From: an uncultured Prevotella sp.
Lineage (GTDB): Bacteria > Bacteroidota > Bacteroidia > Bacteroidales > Bacteroidaceae
Length of the DNA stretch: 33,493 nt
Reading direction: 5' to 3'
NCBI GenBank assembly: GCA_900314995.1
Contig: OMXK01000043.1
Coordinates: 1 to 33,493 of the forward strand
Every line of letters starts with the position of its first letter. Position 1 is the first letter of the stretch. This document shows positions 7,009 to 16,333 of this stretch, one piece after another. Both the position numbers and the translations under genes were made by a program. Below the pieces are notes generated by a model that worked only from the letters and a program-made list of their open reading frames with translations, was not told the DNA's origin and made no database searches.

Positions 7009-7049
7009 CGGAAACCTCGATAAATAAAGGGTTTCCGATTTTTTATTTT
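7009..7049 (+). terminator. Terminator of tRNA-Cys
   Basis: CGGAAACC (7009-7016) pairs perfectly with GGTTTCCG (7030-7037), followed by a T-run from 7039. Confidence 0.85.
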
Positions 7050-7063
7050 GTCAGGATTGAAAG

Positions 7064-7085
7064 ATTTGTGACGCATTTGTAACGC
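7064..7085. repeat. Tandem 11-mer after the tRNA-Cys terminator
   Basis: ATTTGTGACGC and ATTTGTAACGC lie head to tail with one mismatch, 15 bases beyond the terminator. Short tandem repeats next to a tRNA end could be the scar or binding site of an integrase, but no integrase gene is present here. Confidence 0.6.
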
Positions 7086-7093
7086 ACAATAAA

Positions 7094-7210
7094 ATGACTC
7101 AGGAAGATATCTTCAACGAGAACTTGGATATTTATCCAGAAAATCGGGATAAATATGCGCTATTTTCGGGGAATGAGTTTGTCGGTAGCAAACGATCGGT
7201 TTCTAGGTAG
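7094..7210 (+). other. Possible 38-codon remnant reading frame
   Basis: ATG 7094 to TAG 7208-7210 encodes an acidic 38-residue peptide (begins MTQEDIFNENLDIYPENRDK). It has no recognisable domain and no promoter element before it. The codon choice looks protein-like in the first 28 codons and then runs into a repetitive GTAGCAAAC-containing stretch. I read it as a possible degraded gene end in an otherwise gene-free region, not as a confirmed gene. The rest of 7211-7544 contains only the repeats and the minus-strand promoter listed separately. Confidence 0.25.
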
Positions 7211-7318
7211 CAAACCTGTGCTTTGTCGGTATGTAACTACCAGTTATATGGGAGCAAACTATTTGTGTATTTATATGCATTTCCGAGTGATGCAGATATA
7301 CTGACTGTCTTTCTGATT

Positions 7319-7345
7319 TTGGACACATTGGACACATTGGACAGT
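7319..7345. repeat. TTGGACACA tandem repeat
   Basis: Two exact copies of TTGGACACA (7319-7327, 7328-7336) are followed by TTGGACAGT (7337-7345). A similar AGTGGAC array follows the primase-helicase gene at 29216-29246. Confidence 0.8.
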
Positions 7346-7360
7346 AAATTCTTAAACTTT

Positions 7361-7418
7361 TCACGCGTACCGCGTAGGAACCTTATTATTCGCGTGCGGG
7401 TGTGCGCGGTACGCGTGA
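7361..7418. repeat. 14-bp perfect inverted repeat with 30-base loop
   Basis: TCACGCGTACCGCG (7361-7374) and CGCGGTACGCGTGA (7405-7418) are exact reverse complements. The arms are very GC-rich compared with their surroundings and contain ACGCGT. As RNA from either strand this makes a very stable hairpin. No T-run follows on either side. Confidence 0.85.
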
Positions 7419-7489
7419 GGATTCTTTGAAAAATGTGTCATTACTGTCAATCCGTCCACGAATGAACACAGCTGTCAAAGATCTCAGCT

Positions 7490-7521
7490 GCAAAGATACA
7501 ACATTTTTCTGCCATTTGCAA
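7490..7521 (-). promoter_or_regulatory. Minus-strand promoter with no gene downstream
   Basis: Minus-strand TTG (7521-7519), a 20-base spacer and TATCTTTGC (7498-7490) match the promoter pattern of this genome. It points left into the gene-free region that contains the 14-bp inverted repeat. The -7 box is part of a duplicated segment (7469-7482 and 7485-7497, CAGCTG-CAAAGAT). Confidence 0.6.
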
Positions 7522-7544
7522 GTTTTCATGCAAAAAAGTTGTGT

Positions 7545-7940
7545 TCAGCTGTCCTTCTCGTCAAAGAGATTCTGGATCTCTGAGATCTCCTCTTCATCGA
7601 ACCACTTGGAGAGTCGCTGTTTGGCCTGGTCGATGATTTCGGGATCGATACCCGTCCACACCTTCTTCAGCACATAGAGGAGTACGGCAAGGTCGTCGGT
7701 GAGTCCTGCGATGGGGATGGCATCCGGGATGACATCGAGGGGACTGATCATATAACCCAGGGCACCGATGATGATGGCCTTGTCGGCCTTGCTCACCTTG
7801 TCACTCTGGAGCGTATAGTAGAGTATCAGCGCTGCATATACCAGTTTGGCACCAGCGCGCTTGGCTATACGCGAAATCTTCTCAACAAAATCCTTCTGGG
7901 TGAATTTGTTGGCATAACTCATAAAATCGGGTAATTCCAT
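7545..7940 (-). CDS. YkvA family protein (DUF1232)
   Basis: A 131-residue protein with the DUF1232 signature in its middle: the hydrophobic helix 'IGALGYMISPLDVIPDAIP' followed by 'GLTDDLAVL' (about residues 70-100). An acidic C-terminal tail follows. The family is associated with membranes, and I know of no established biochemical function. It is the last gene of the leftward operon, 16 bases after the DUF1460 stop. Confidence 0.85.
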   Translation of the reverse strand: MELPDFMSYANKFTQKDFVEKISRIAKRAGAKLVYAALILYYTLQSDKVSKADKAIIIGALGYMISPLDVIPDAIPIAGLTDDLAVLLYVLKKVWTGIDPEIIDQAKQRLSKWFDEEEISEIQNLFDEKDS

Positions 7941-7956
7941 ATACGCATTAATTAGT

Positions 7957-8817
7957 TTATTTATTGATTCTTATGATTCTGACTCCCGTATGGGAGGGAT
8001 GTTTCTGGAGATACTGATAGAGGGTCATCGGCTCTTCGACCACCTTCTTGTGGAGCTGGGAGGCATTGAGCAGATGGAGCTGGCCGTTACGCCACACGGC
8101 AAAGCCCAGGTGGGCGATGTCGAGGCCTTTCTTGTTGCAGGTGATGGCGATGATGTCGCCGTCGTTGACTGCCTTGCGCATCAGGGCGACATTGCCCGTG
8201 AGCCGCTTGGGGATATAGCGGAAGCTCTGGCCTGACACGCGCTGCTCCATCGCACGGATTCCGGGCACGTATTCTGGATGCTGACGCAACGCCTTATAAC
8301 TGTCGGGATGCTCGCTCATGAACGAGACGGAGACTTGCTGGACAGCGGAGAACGGCGGCTCGGGTGCCTGCTGCTCGGTGACGATGCCTGCAGCCGTGTT
8401 GGCGGTAATCCACTCCGTAAAGTAATGGATGCGGCTGGTATAGGTATCTATCCGCCCGTTACGATAGCGCATGGCGACGAGGGCATTGAGATAATCGCGC
8501 CAGGTATAGAGATGGCGATAGGCGCAGAGCGTCAAGGCGGTGACATTCTCCACCAGCGTCGTACAGTCGAGCTGACGGGTATTCACCACGAGTTGTTCCT
8601 GATCGTTAATCTCCAGGGTGTGGGCCACATAGGGTCTCCCAAGGAACTGACGGGCAAAAAAGAGGGGGAAGTTGGTGGTACGCGGCTGATGGCGCGCCTC
8701 GTCGAGCAGCTGGCAGATCGTCAGGCTGTCCGTCGTCAAGGCACTCACCTGCCCCATCGCCGTCTGCGTGGTCAGACAGAGCCACATCAACAGGATTGTA
8801 TATACGAATCGTTTCAT
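7957..8817 (-). CDS. DUF1460 family cell-wall amidase-like protein, secreted
   Basis: A 286-residue protein with an N-terminal signal peptide (about residues 1-22, ending near A-M-G). The DUF1460 core is an NlpC/P60-like cysteine hydrolase fold: G-R-P-Y-V near 60, L-D-C-T-T-L-V-E with likely catalytic Cys85, and D-I-A-H-L-G with His236. Characterised relatives cleave bonds in peptidoglycan peptides in the periplasm; the exact bond is not evident here. Its ATG overlaps the TGA of the upstream DUF4421 gene by four bases (ATGA), which suggests translational coupling. Confidence 0.85.
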   Translation of the reverse strand: MKRFVYTILLMWLCLTTQTAMGQVSALTTDSLTICQLLDEARHQPRTTNFPLFFARQFLGRPYVAHTLEINDQEQLVVNTRQLDCTTLVENVTALTLCAYRHLYTWRDYLNALVAMRYRNGRIDTYTSRIHYFTEWITANTAAGIVTEQQAPEPPFSAVQQVSVSFMSEHPDSYKALRQHPEYVPGIRAMEQRVSGQSFRYIPKRLTGNVALMRKAVNDGDIIAITCNKKGLDIAHLGFAVWRNGQLHLLNASQLHKKVVEEPMTLYQYLQKHPSHTGVRIIRINK

Positions 8818-9938
8818 TCTGTCTTCTTTTTACGATATTTCTTTTTCAACACAAAGTTATAGCCGATGTAGGCATTCAGCGAGCCGTACATGTTGTTGGC
8901 CGTAAAGCGCGACGTACGGTAGTTGTTCGTGCGCAGGATGACACTCGTGCCGGCATACCAGCGGGTATTGTTATAGACGAGTCCAAAGCGTCCGATGAAG
9001 TCGGGATTCACCTTCCCGATATCGAACCCCCTCTTCTCGTCGGCTGTCTTACCGTAGCTCGTCTTATAGGAGACGGCCAACTGTCCGCTGGCACAGAACA
9101 GGAAGTTCTTGGCGAACACCCAGTTGTAGGCATAGCCGCCGGAGAATATAAAGTCGTTGTACTTGATGCTGTTGAACATCATGCCACTATCGAGCTTCAC
9201 CTCCTGCCCTGCAGGCATCCTGCTTTCAAGCGCATCATCCAGCGCCAGATGGTCGAGTTCGAGCGTATTATTCGTATAGCCGGCACCTGCCATCCATGAG
9301 CCGCAGCTGATCTTCTGACAGGTAGACTGCGAAAAGGCTGCCGGATAGGAGAAATGCTCGTGGTTGAAGATGTAATAGGCACTGACGCCCGTGATACCAA
9401 CATTCACCCCTCCAAAGGGCATGCCCTCGAAAAGATCGCCGTTGATCCCGTTGCCAAGATTGACGTCGCGGATCTTATAATCATTGCCCGTGCGGCGGTA
9501 ATACAGATCGACTCCCACCTGTGATGAATAGATGCTGAGGTCGAACTCTTGTCGCAATCCGCCGCTCTTGAACCCGATGTTCTTGATGTCGAAGGTCCAT
9601 CCGAAGAAGAACCACCGCCAGCCGAAGAACGGGCCTATCTTCGTGAGCCCGTCGGGAGCCAGCCTGATGCTCTGCCCATTGCTGCTCAGCACGAAGTTCT
9701 CGAATGTGCGCGTGGCTTGCATCATCACCGTAAACTCGTAGTGCTGGGGCTCGATATAGTCGTCCTGGGTGCGGTCGAAGCCTCTAATCGTCTCGCGGAT
9801 CTTGCTCAGTTCCTTGCTCTTCAGCGAGTCCGTCGGATTAGCCAGCGGTGCTGTCTGCAGCGATACGCCATCATCTGCGAACACCTTTGTCACAGACATG
9901 ACAGCCAAGAACAACACGATCCACAGCAGACTTCTCAC
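8814..9938 (-). CDS. DUF4421 family outer-membrane-like protein
   Basis: A 374-residue protein with a signal peptide (about 1-22, L-W-I-V-L-F-L-A-V). The remainder is beta-rich with alternating aromatic residues and many Gly/Asn turns (for example FFGWRWFFFGWTFD near 135). It ends in strand-like YIGYNFVLKKKYR, which suits a beta-barrel or beta-sheet envelope protein; DUF4421 is a Bacteroidota family of this kind. The start is GTG at 9938, five bases after the oxidoreductase stop. Its place directly before a periplasmic wall hydrolase suggests an envelope role, but no function is known to me. Confidence 0.72.
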   Translation of the reverse strand: MRSLLWIVLFLAVMSVTKVFADDGVSLQTAPLANPTDSLKSKELSKIRETIRGFDRTQDDYIEPQHYEFTVMMQATRTFENFVLSSNGQSIRLAPDGLTKIGPFFGWRWFFFGWTFDIKNIGFKSGGLRQEFDLSIYSSQVGVDLYYRRTGNDYKIRDVNLGNGINGDLFEGMPFGGVNVGITGVSAYYIFNHEHFSYPAAFSQSTCQKISCGSWMAGAGYTNNTLELDHLALDDALESRMPAGQEVKLDSGMMFNSIKYNDFIFSGGYAYNWVFAKNFLFCASGQLAVSYKTSYGKTADEKRGFDIGKVNPDFIGRFGLVYNNTRWYAGTSVILRTNNYRTSRFTANNMYGSLNAYIGYNFVLKKKYRKKKTE

Positions 9939-9943
9939 AGCAA

Positions 9944-10936
9944 TCAGAATTTACCCAAGATACGATCCATCGCCCAATTGACGGGTGTTGCCGACTCGCT
10001 CGTGCAAGTACAGATGGCCAGTCCTTGCAGATGCTCGATCACATTCTTGATCAGCGGATACTGCACGTAGGGCGGATTCGGAACGATGATGCTCTCATCG
10101 CCGTCACTCGTCTGCAGCCGGATAGGCTTATAGTCGAACACAGAGAAACTTACCTGTCCCTCCGTACCGATAATCTCAATACAATCCTCGCGGGCACTCT
10201 CATGAGCCACATAGCACCAAGAGCCAGAGCCTGGCAGACCGTTCTCGAAGCGGAAGCAGGCACTCACGGAGTCCTCTGCCTCGTAAAGTCCGCCCCTGCT
10301 GGCACAAATGCCACGAGCCTCAAGGATGACACCAAACATATCCTGCAGCAAATCGAGCTGATGAGGGGCCATATCATAGAAATAGCCACCGCCTGAGATC
10401 TCAGGCTGCAGGCGCCAGGCAAGGGGTTCCCCCTTACCGATGGCCTCCAGATCAGTAAAGCGCGGAGGTTCGGTATAGCGTATCTGCACATTCAGGATCT
10501 TGCCGATGCGCCCGCTGTTGACAATGTCCTTCACCTTCTGGAAATAAGGCAGATAACGACGGTAATAGGCTACGAAACAGGGCACGCCCGTCTGCTCAGC
10601 GATACGGTTGATGCGGGCGCAATCCTCATAGCTGGCAGCCAGCGGCTTCTCTACGTAAACGGGTTTGCCAGCCTTCATGGCCATGATGGCATAGGTGGCA
10701 TGACTCGATGGCGGGGTGCAGATATATACGGCATTCACATCAGGGTCATCGATGAGTTCCTGGGCATCGGTATACCATTTCTTGATGCCGTGAGAGATGG
10801 CGTAGGTACGGGCGTGCTGCTCTGTACGACTCATCACAGCCACCACAGAAGACCCCGCTACCTCGCTGAAGGCAGGGCCGCTCTTCTTCTCCGTTACCTC
10901 ACCACATCCGATGAAGCCCCATTTTAAGTGTTTCAT
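9944..10936 (-). CDS. Gfo/Idh/MocA family oxidoreductase
   Basis: A 330-residue NAD(P)-dependent dehydrogenase. The Rossmann domain begins at once (WGFIGCGEV, residues 5-13). The family motif E-K-P-L-A (about 95-99) supplies the substrate-side lysine, and the C-terminal alpha/beta domain includes a G-G-G-Y-F-Y-D-M-A-P-H-Q-L-D segment (about 175-190) with the usual Asp/His pair. Members oxidise or reduce sugars, inositols and related polyols; the substrate is unknown. ATG 10936 is chosen because the in-frame TTG at 10963 lies in the -7 promoter element. It is the first gene of the leftward operon with DUF4421, DUF1460 and DUF1232. Confidence 0.9.
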   Translation of the reverse strand: MKHLKWGFIGCGEVTEKKSGPAFSEVAGSSVVAVMSRTEQHARTYAISHGIKKWYTDAQELIDDPDVNAVYICTPPSSHATYAIMAMKAGKPVYVEKPLAASYEDCARINRIAEQTGVPCFVAYYRRYLPYFQKVKDIVNSGRIGKILNVQIRYTEPPRFTDLEAIGKGEPLAWRLQPEISGGGYFYDMAPHQLDLLQDMFGVILEARGICASRGGLYEAEDSVSACFRFENGLPGSGSWCYVAHESAREDCIEIIGTEGQVSFSVFDYKPIRLQTSDGDESIIVPNPPYVQYPLIKNVIEHLQGLAICTCTSESATPVNWAMDRILGKF

Positions 10937-10959
10937 GCGAACATCATTTATTATTGACT

Positions 10960-10968
10960 GCAAAGATA
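10960..10968 (-). promoter_or_regulatory. -7 element of the oxidoreductase operon
   Basis: TATCTTTGC on the minus strand, 24 bases before the ATG. No clear TTTG box lies upstream of it. Confidence 0.65.
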
Positions 10969-11083
10969 CGACTTTTTAATCTCAGTAATGATAGATGACA
11001 CGTTTTTTGTACAGATTACACCCTTTTTAACTTTTAATAGAAAAAAAACTGCACAATCCGTCACTTCAGTGCGCAAAAATTCG

Positions 11084-11092
11084 TAACTTTGC
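11084..11092 (+). promoter_or_regulatory. -7 element of the membrane protein-hisB unit
   Basis: TAACTTTGC, 19 bases before ATG 11111. No TTTG box at the standard distance is visible. Confidence 0.65.
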
Positions 11093-11110
11093 AAGCGAAA
11101 AAAAGAACAG

Positions 11111-11770
11111 ATGGAAACAAATAAGCATAAAAAACTACAGAAGAGCCGCAGCAGCCAGGCTTGCATTCGTGAGGGCTATCGGTTCTATATGAGTCATTTC
11201 AGACGTATTTTCCGTACAACCTGGCCGATTGCCATCATCTTTGCCGTCATCACGGCAGCCACATCAGCCATGCCGGTAATCATCGCACCAGACTTGTTGT
11301 TACCAGCCATTGCTATCGAGGCCGTGGCCGTCATTCTTCTGCTTTTCCTTGTTGGCAAGAGGCTTCGCAAGCGGGGCGTGATGGAGCAGACAGGACCGCT
11401 GAAGCTGCAATCCTGGCTGCGACACCTGGGGATGATCCTGATTGTGACAATCGTCTGCATCTTCGTCATTTCTGCCCTGACGCTGTTCACCTCGCTGCCT
11501 ACATTTATCATGATGGCAGCCAACTGGCAGTCGAAGATGGGCGTGCTGAGTGGCGACCCTGTGGGCATGCCAGACTATGTGTTGTGGCTATCGATAGGCG
11601 TATTCCTCATCGCCGGATTCATTCAGGCCTATATTTGGATGACGGCACTCGGCCCCGGCTATCTGATGAAAGGCTCCATTGCCCAACAAGAAAAAGAACG
11701 CAAGGAATTTTACAAAAAGACTAACAGCAACAACCATCATGAAGAAGCGGCTATTGTTTATAGATCGTGA
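11111..11770 (+). CDS. Four-helix membrane protein of unknown function
   Basis: A 219-residue protein I do not recognise. A basic N-terminal tail (K, R, S-rich, residues 1-30) is followed by four hydrophobic segments at about 37-56, 59-80, 106-128 and 157-178, then a charged C-terminal tail. Segments 1-2 and 3-4 are separated by a basic loop ([12 protein letters not shown]). Its last 32 bases overlap the start of hisB in another frame, so the two are transcribed together and perhaps translationally coupled. Nothing links it to histidine synthesis other than position. Confidence 0.65.
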   Translation: METNKHKKLQKSRSSQACIREGYRFYMSHFRRIFRTTWPIAIIFAVITAATSAMPVIIAPDLLLPAIAIEAVAVILLLFLVGKRLRKRGVMEQTGPLKLQSWLRHLGMILIVTIVCIFVISALTLFTSLPTFIMMAANWQSKMGVLSGDPVGMPDYVLWLSIGVFLIAGFIQAYIWMTALGPGYLMKGSIAQQEKERKEFYKKTNSNNHHEEAAIVYRS

Positions 11771-12815
11771 CGGGACACTCATTGAAGAGCCAGCCGACGA
11801 GCAGATCGACAGCTTTGAGAAGCTGAAATTCGTAAAGGGTGTATTCCGCAACCTCGCCTTTATTCGTGAGAAACTAGACTTTGAATTTGTCATGGTGAGC
11901 AATCAGGACGGATTGGGAACAGACAGTTTTCCCGAAGACACCTTCTGGCCTGTACATAACTTCATCCTACAGACACTCGAGGGTGAAGGCATCACGTTTG
12001 ACGAGATTCTCATCGACCCGCATTTCCCTGAAGACAATGCCCCCACACGAAAGCCGAATACGGGGCTGGTGGAGAAATACATCAACAATCCCGAGGTCTA
12101 TGACATTGCCAATTCCTACGTTATCGGTGACAGGGAAACAGACAGAACCTTTGCTCGAAACATTGGTTGTAAATCCCTGATTCTAAGCGACGAAGGAATA
12201 TCATGGAACAAGATTGCTGAACTATTGTTTGCTGGTGAGAGAATCGCAGAGGTGAGCCGTAAGACAAAGGAGACAGACATCCATATCAAGGTGAATCTCG
12301 ACGGCACAGGCAAGTGTGACATTCAGACCGGACTGGGTTTCTTTGACCACATGCTGGAGCAGATAGGCAAGCACGGCATGATGGACCTGACGATTCATAC
12401 GAAGGGCGATCTTGAGGTGGACGAGCACCACACCATCGAGGACACTGCCATTGCCTTGGGCGACTGCATCCTGCAAGCCCTTGGCGACAAGCGGGGCATT
12501 GAGCGCTATGGCTATTGCCTGCCGATGGACGACTGTCTTTGCAGCGTAGCACTCGACTTCGGAGGCCGCCCCTGGCTTGTATGGGATGCCACGTTCAAGC
12601 GTGAGAAGATCGGCGAGATGCCAACGGAAATGTTCTTACATTTCTTCAAGAGCCTCAGCGATGCAGCCAGGATGAATCTGAACATCAAGGCTGAGGGAGA
12701 AAACGAGCATCACAAGATAGAAGGCATCTTCAAGGCACTGGCCAGAGCCCTGAAAATGGCCGTCAGACGCGATATCTACCACTACGAACTGCCCTCAACC
12801 AAAGGAATGTTGTAG
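11739..12815 (+). CDS. hisB: Bifunctional histidinol-phosphatase / imidazoleglycerol-phosphate dehydratase
   Basis: A 358-residue fusion enzyme that catalyses two steps of histidine synthesis. Residues 1-165 are a HAD phosphatase: nucleophile motif D-R-D-G-T (Asp9, Asp11), and V-I-G-D-R-E-T-D near 130. Residues about 170-358 are the imidazoleglycerol-phosphate dehydratase: G-T-G-K-C, F-F-D-H-M-L, the metal-binding D-E-H-H-T-I-E-D near 227, and a second E-H-H-K-I-E-G near the end. ATG 11739 is the correct start because the HAD beta strand (KRLLFID) follows immediately. In related genomes hisB usually follows hisG, hisD and hisC; none of them is in this window. Confidence 0.93.
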   Translation: MKKRLLFIDRDGTLIEEPADEQIDSFEKLKFVKGVFRNLAFIREKLDFEFVMVSNQDGLGTDSFPEDTFWPVHNFILQTLEGEGITFDEILIDPHFPEDNAPTRKPNTGLVEKYINNPEVYDIANSYVIGDRETDRTFARNIGCKSLILSDEGISWNKIAELLFAGERIAEVSRKTKETDIHIKVNLDGTGKCDIQTGLGFFDHMLEQIGKHGMMDLTIHTKGDLEVDEHHTIEDTAIALGDCILQALGDKRGIERYGYCLPMDDCLCSVALDFGGRPWLVWDATFKREKIGEMPTEMFLHFFKSLSDAARMNLNIKAEGENEHHKIEGIFKALARALKMAVRRDIYHYELPSTKGML

Positions 12816-12819
12816 AAAA

Positions 12820-12852
12820 TTTGGAAGTCTCGGAAATTATTTGTACCTTTGC
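12820..12852 (+). promoter_or_regulatory. Promoter of the ABC-F gene
   Basis: TTTG (12820-12823), exactly 20 bases, then TACCTTTGC (12844-12852): a textbook Bacteroidota promoter, beginning five bases after the hisB stop. It probably also drives downstream genes. Confidence 0.85.
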
Positions 12853-12867
12853 AGCCCAAATAAATAA

Positions 12868-14499
<1,632 letters not shown>

Positions 14500-14515
14500 T
14501 GGCACAGAATTTGCT
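14500..14515 (+). promoter_or_regulatory. Sigma-54-like -24/-12 box before grpE
   Basis: TGGCAC, five bases, TTGCT matches the sigma-54 consensus (TGGCAC-N5-TTGC). It begins at the last base of the ABC-F stop codon, 50 bases before the grpE ATG. The predicted start near 14525 would give a leader of about 25 bases. No TAnnTTTG element is seen in this spacer. Confidence 0.45.
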
Positions 14516-14549
14516 AGTGGGTTATCAGAACATTTAAAACATTGCTATT

Positions 14550-15149
14550 ATGACAGAAAAAGATATCAATATTGAAGACGAGGAGACCTTGAACGAAACT
14601 CCTGCAGAAGAAACTGACAAAGAGGCAGAAACAGAGGCTCAGGCAGACAATGCTGCTGAAACAGCTGACAAGGCTGCTGAAGAAGAAGCCGAAGAGGCAG
14701 ATCCTCTGGAAAAGGCCCAGAAGGAAATCGAGGAACTGAAGACCCAGTTGCTCTACAAAGTAGCCGAATTCGAGAACTACCGCAAACGTACATTGAAGGA
14801 ACGTGCAGAGCTGATCCTGAACGGCGGTGAGAAATTCATCACCTCCATCCTGCCCATCCTCGATGACATGGAAAGAGCCATCGATAATGGCGCGAAGACT
14901 GACGATCCCGAGGTGCTCCGTGAAGGAATGACGCTGATTCACCAGAAATTCATGAAGACCCTTGAAGGACAAGGTGTCAGCAAAATCGAGACACAGGATG
15001 CCGACTTCGACACCGACCTTCACGAAGCCGTAGCAATGGTTCCCGGCATGGGTGACGACAAGAAAGGCAAGGTAATCGACTGCTTGCAGCCTGGATACAA
15101 ACTAAACGACAAAGTAATCCGCCACGCTAAGGTGGCCGTAGGACAATAA
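14550..15149 (+). CDS. grpE: Nucleotide exchange factor GrpE
   Basis: A 199-residue co-chaperone that drives ADP release from DnaK. Residues 1-50 are a strongly acidic, Ala/Glu-rich disordered tail. Residues about 50-85 form the long dimerising coiled coil (K-A-Q-K-E-I-E-E-L-K-T-Q), and the conserved AEFENYRKRT follows at about 72-81. The C-terminal beta domain carries the signature H-E-A-V-A-M and the final V-I-R-H-A-K-V. It lies 6 bases before dnaJ, so the two form a chaperone unit; dnaK is not in the window. Confidence 0.95.
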   Translation: MTEKDINIEDEETLNETPAEETDKEAETEAQADNAAETADKAAEEEAEEADPLEKAQKEIEELKTQLLYKVAEFENYRKRTLKERAELILNGGEKFITSILPILDDMERAIDNGAKTDDPEVLREGMTLIHQKFMKTLEGQGVSKIETQDADFDTDLHEAVAMVPGMGDDKKGKVIDCLQPGYKLNDKVIRHAKVAVGQ

Positions 15150-15155
15150 AAATAA

Positions 15156-16313
15156 ATGGCACAGAAAAGAGACTATTACGAGGTGCTTGGGGTCGCAAAG
15201 ACCGCCTCGGAAGACGAGATCAAGAAAGCTTATCGAAAGATAGCCATCAAATACCACCCTGACCGTAACCCCGGCGACAAAGAAGCCGAGGAAAAGTTCA
15301 AGGAAGCCGCAGAGGCTTATAATGTGCTGCACGATCCGAAGACCCGCCAACAGTATGACCAGTTCGGTTTCGATGGTCCTGGCATGGGTGGCTTCGATTT
15401 CAGCGGCTTTGGTGGTGCCAGCATGAATATGGACGACATCTTCTCGATGTTCGGCGATATCTTCGGTGGGCACGGTTTTGGCGGCTTTGGCGGCGGACAG
15501 CGTCGCCCCCAGCAGCATCGCGGCAGTGATCTGCGCCTCAAGGTAAAGTTAACGCTTGAAGAGATCAATACAGGTGTAACGAAGAAATTCAAGGTGCACA
15601 AGGACATTCCTTGTGAACACTGTCACGGCAGCGGTGCCGAGGCTGGCAGCGGCAAGGAACAATGCCCCACCTGTCACGGACAGGGTTATATCACCCACAC
15701 CACCCAAAGCATCTTCGGCATGATGCAGCAGCAGAGCGTCTGTCCTGTCTGCGGCGGCGAAGGTCAGGTAATCAAGAACAAGTGTAAGGAGTGCGATGGC
15801 ACTGGTGTGAAGAAGGGTGAAGAAGTTGTTGAGATCAACATTCCTGCCGGTGTAGCAGAAGGTATGGTCGTCAACGTGCCAGGCAAGGGAAATGCAGGCA
15901 AGCACAATGGCATCAACGGCGATATTCAGGTATTTATCGAAGAGGAGTCTCATGATTCATTCGTTCGCGACGGCAACGACCTGATTTATAACCTGTTGCT
16001 CGACTTCCCCACAGCAGCCCTGGGCGGTGATATTGAGATTCCTACGATAGAAGGAACCAAGCTGAAGGTGAAGCTCGATAATGGAACACAGCCTGGCAAG
16101 ACACTCCGTCTGCGCGGTAAGGGATTGCCTGCTGTACAAGGTTATGGTTCCGGCAAGGGCGATCTTGTGGTAAACATCAGTGTCTATGTGCCGCGTACAC
16201 TCAGCCGCGAAGAGAAGGAGGCTATTGAAAAGTTCCGCGACAGCGACAACTTCAAGGGCGACAAGCAGACCAAAGACTCTATCTTCCAGCGCTTTAAGAA
16301 CTATTTCAATTAA
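15156..16313 (+). CDS. dnaJ: Chaperone DnaJ (type I Hsp40)
   Basis: A 385-residue full-length type I J-protein that delivers substrates to DnaK and stimulates its ATPase. The J domain with H-P-D (34-36) is followed by a Gly/Phe-rich region (about 71-115). Four C-x2-C-x-G-x-G zinc repeats follow, with Cys pairs 153/156, 170/173, 196/199 and 210/213. The C-terminal substrate-binding domain contains [11 protein letters not shown]. All zinc ligands are present. It is directly downstream of grpE on the same transcript. Confidence 0.97.
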   Translation: MAQKRDYYEVLGVAKTASEDEIKKAYRKIAIKYHPDRNPGDKEAEEKFKEAAEAYNVLHDPKTRQQYDQFGFDGPGMGGFDFSGFGGASMNMDDIFSMFGDIFGGHGFGGFGGGQRRPQQHRGSDLRLKVKLTLEEINTGVTKKFKVHKDIPCEHCHGSGAEAGSGKEQCPTCHGQGYITHTTQSIFGMMQQQSVCPVCGGEGQVIKNKCKECDGTGVKKGEEVVEINIPAGVAEGMVVNVPGKGNAGKHNGINGDIQVFIEEESHDSFVRDGNDLIYNLLLDFPTAALGGDIEIPTIEGTKLKVKLDNGTQPGKTLRLRGKGLPAVQGYGSGKGDLVVNISVYVPRTLSREEKEAIEKFRDSDNFKGDKQTKDSIFQRFKNYFN

Positions 16314-16333
16314 CATAATAAACCTGCACGACG

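Noticed and set aside
11679-11738. Longer N-terminus for HisB
   Set aside because: The HAD phosphatase strand and D-R-D-G-T motif begin directly after ATG 11739. The upstream residues are lysine- and asparagine-rich and overlap the membrane protein gene.
14531-14545. A standard -7 element before grpE
   Set aside because: TTTAAAACATTGC does not fit TAnnTTTG in spacing or sequence.
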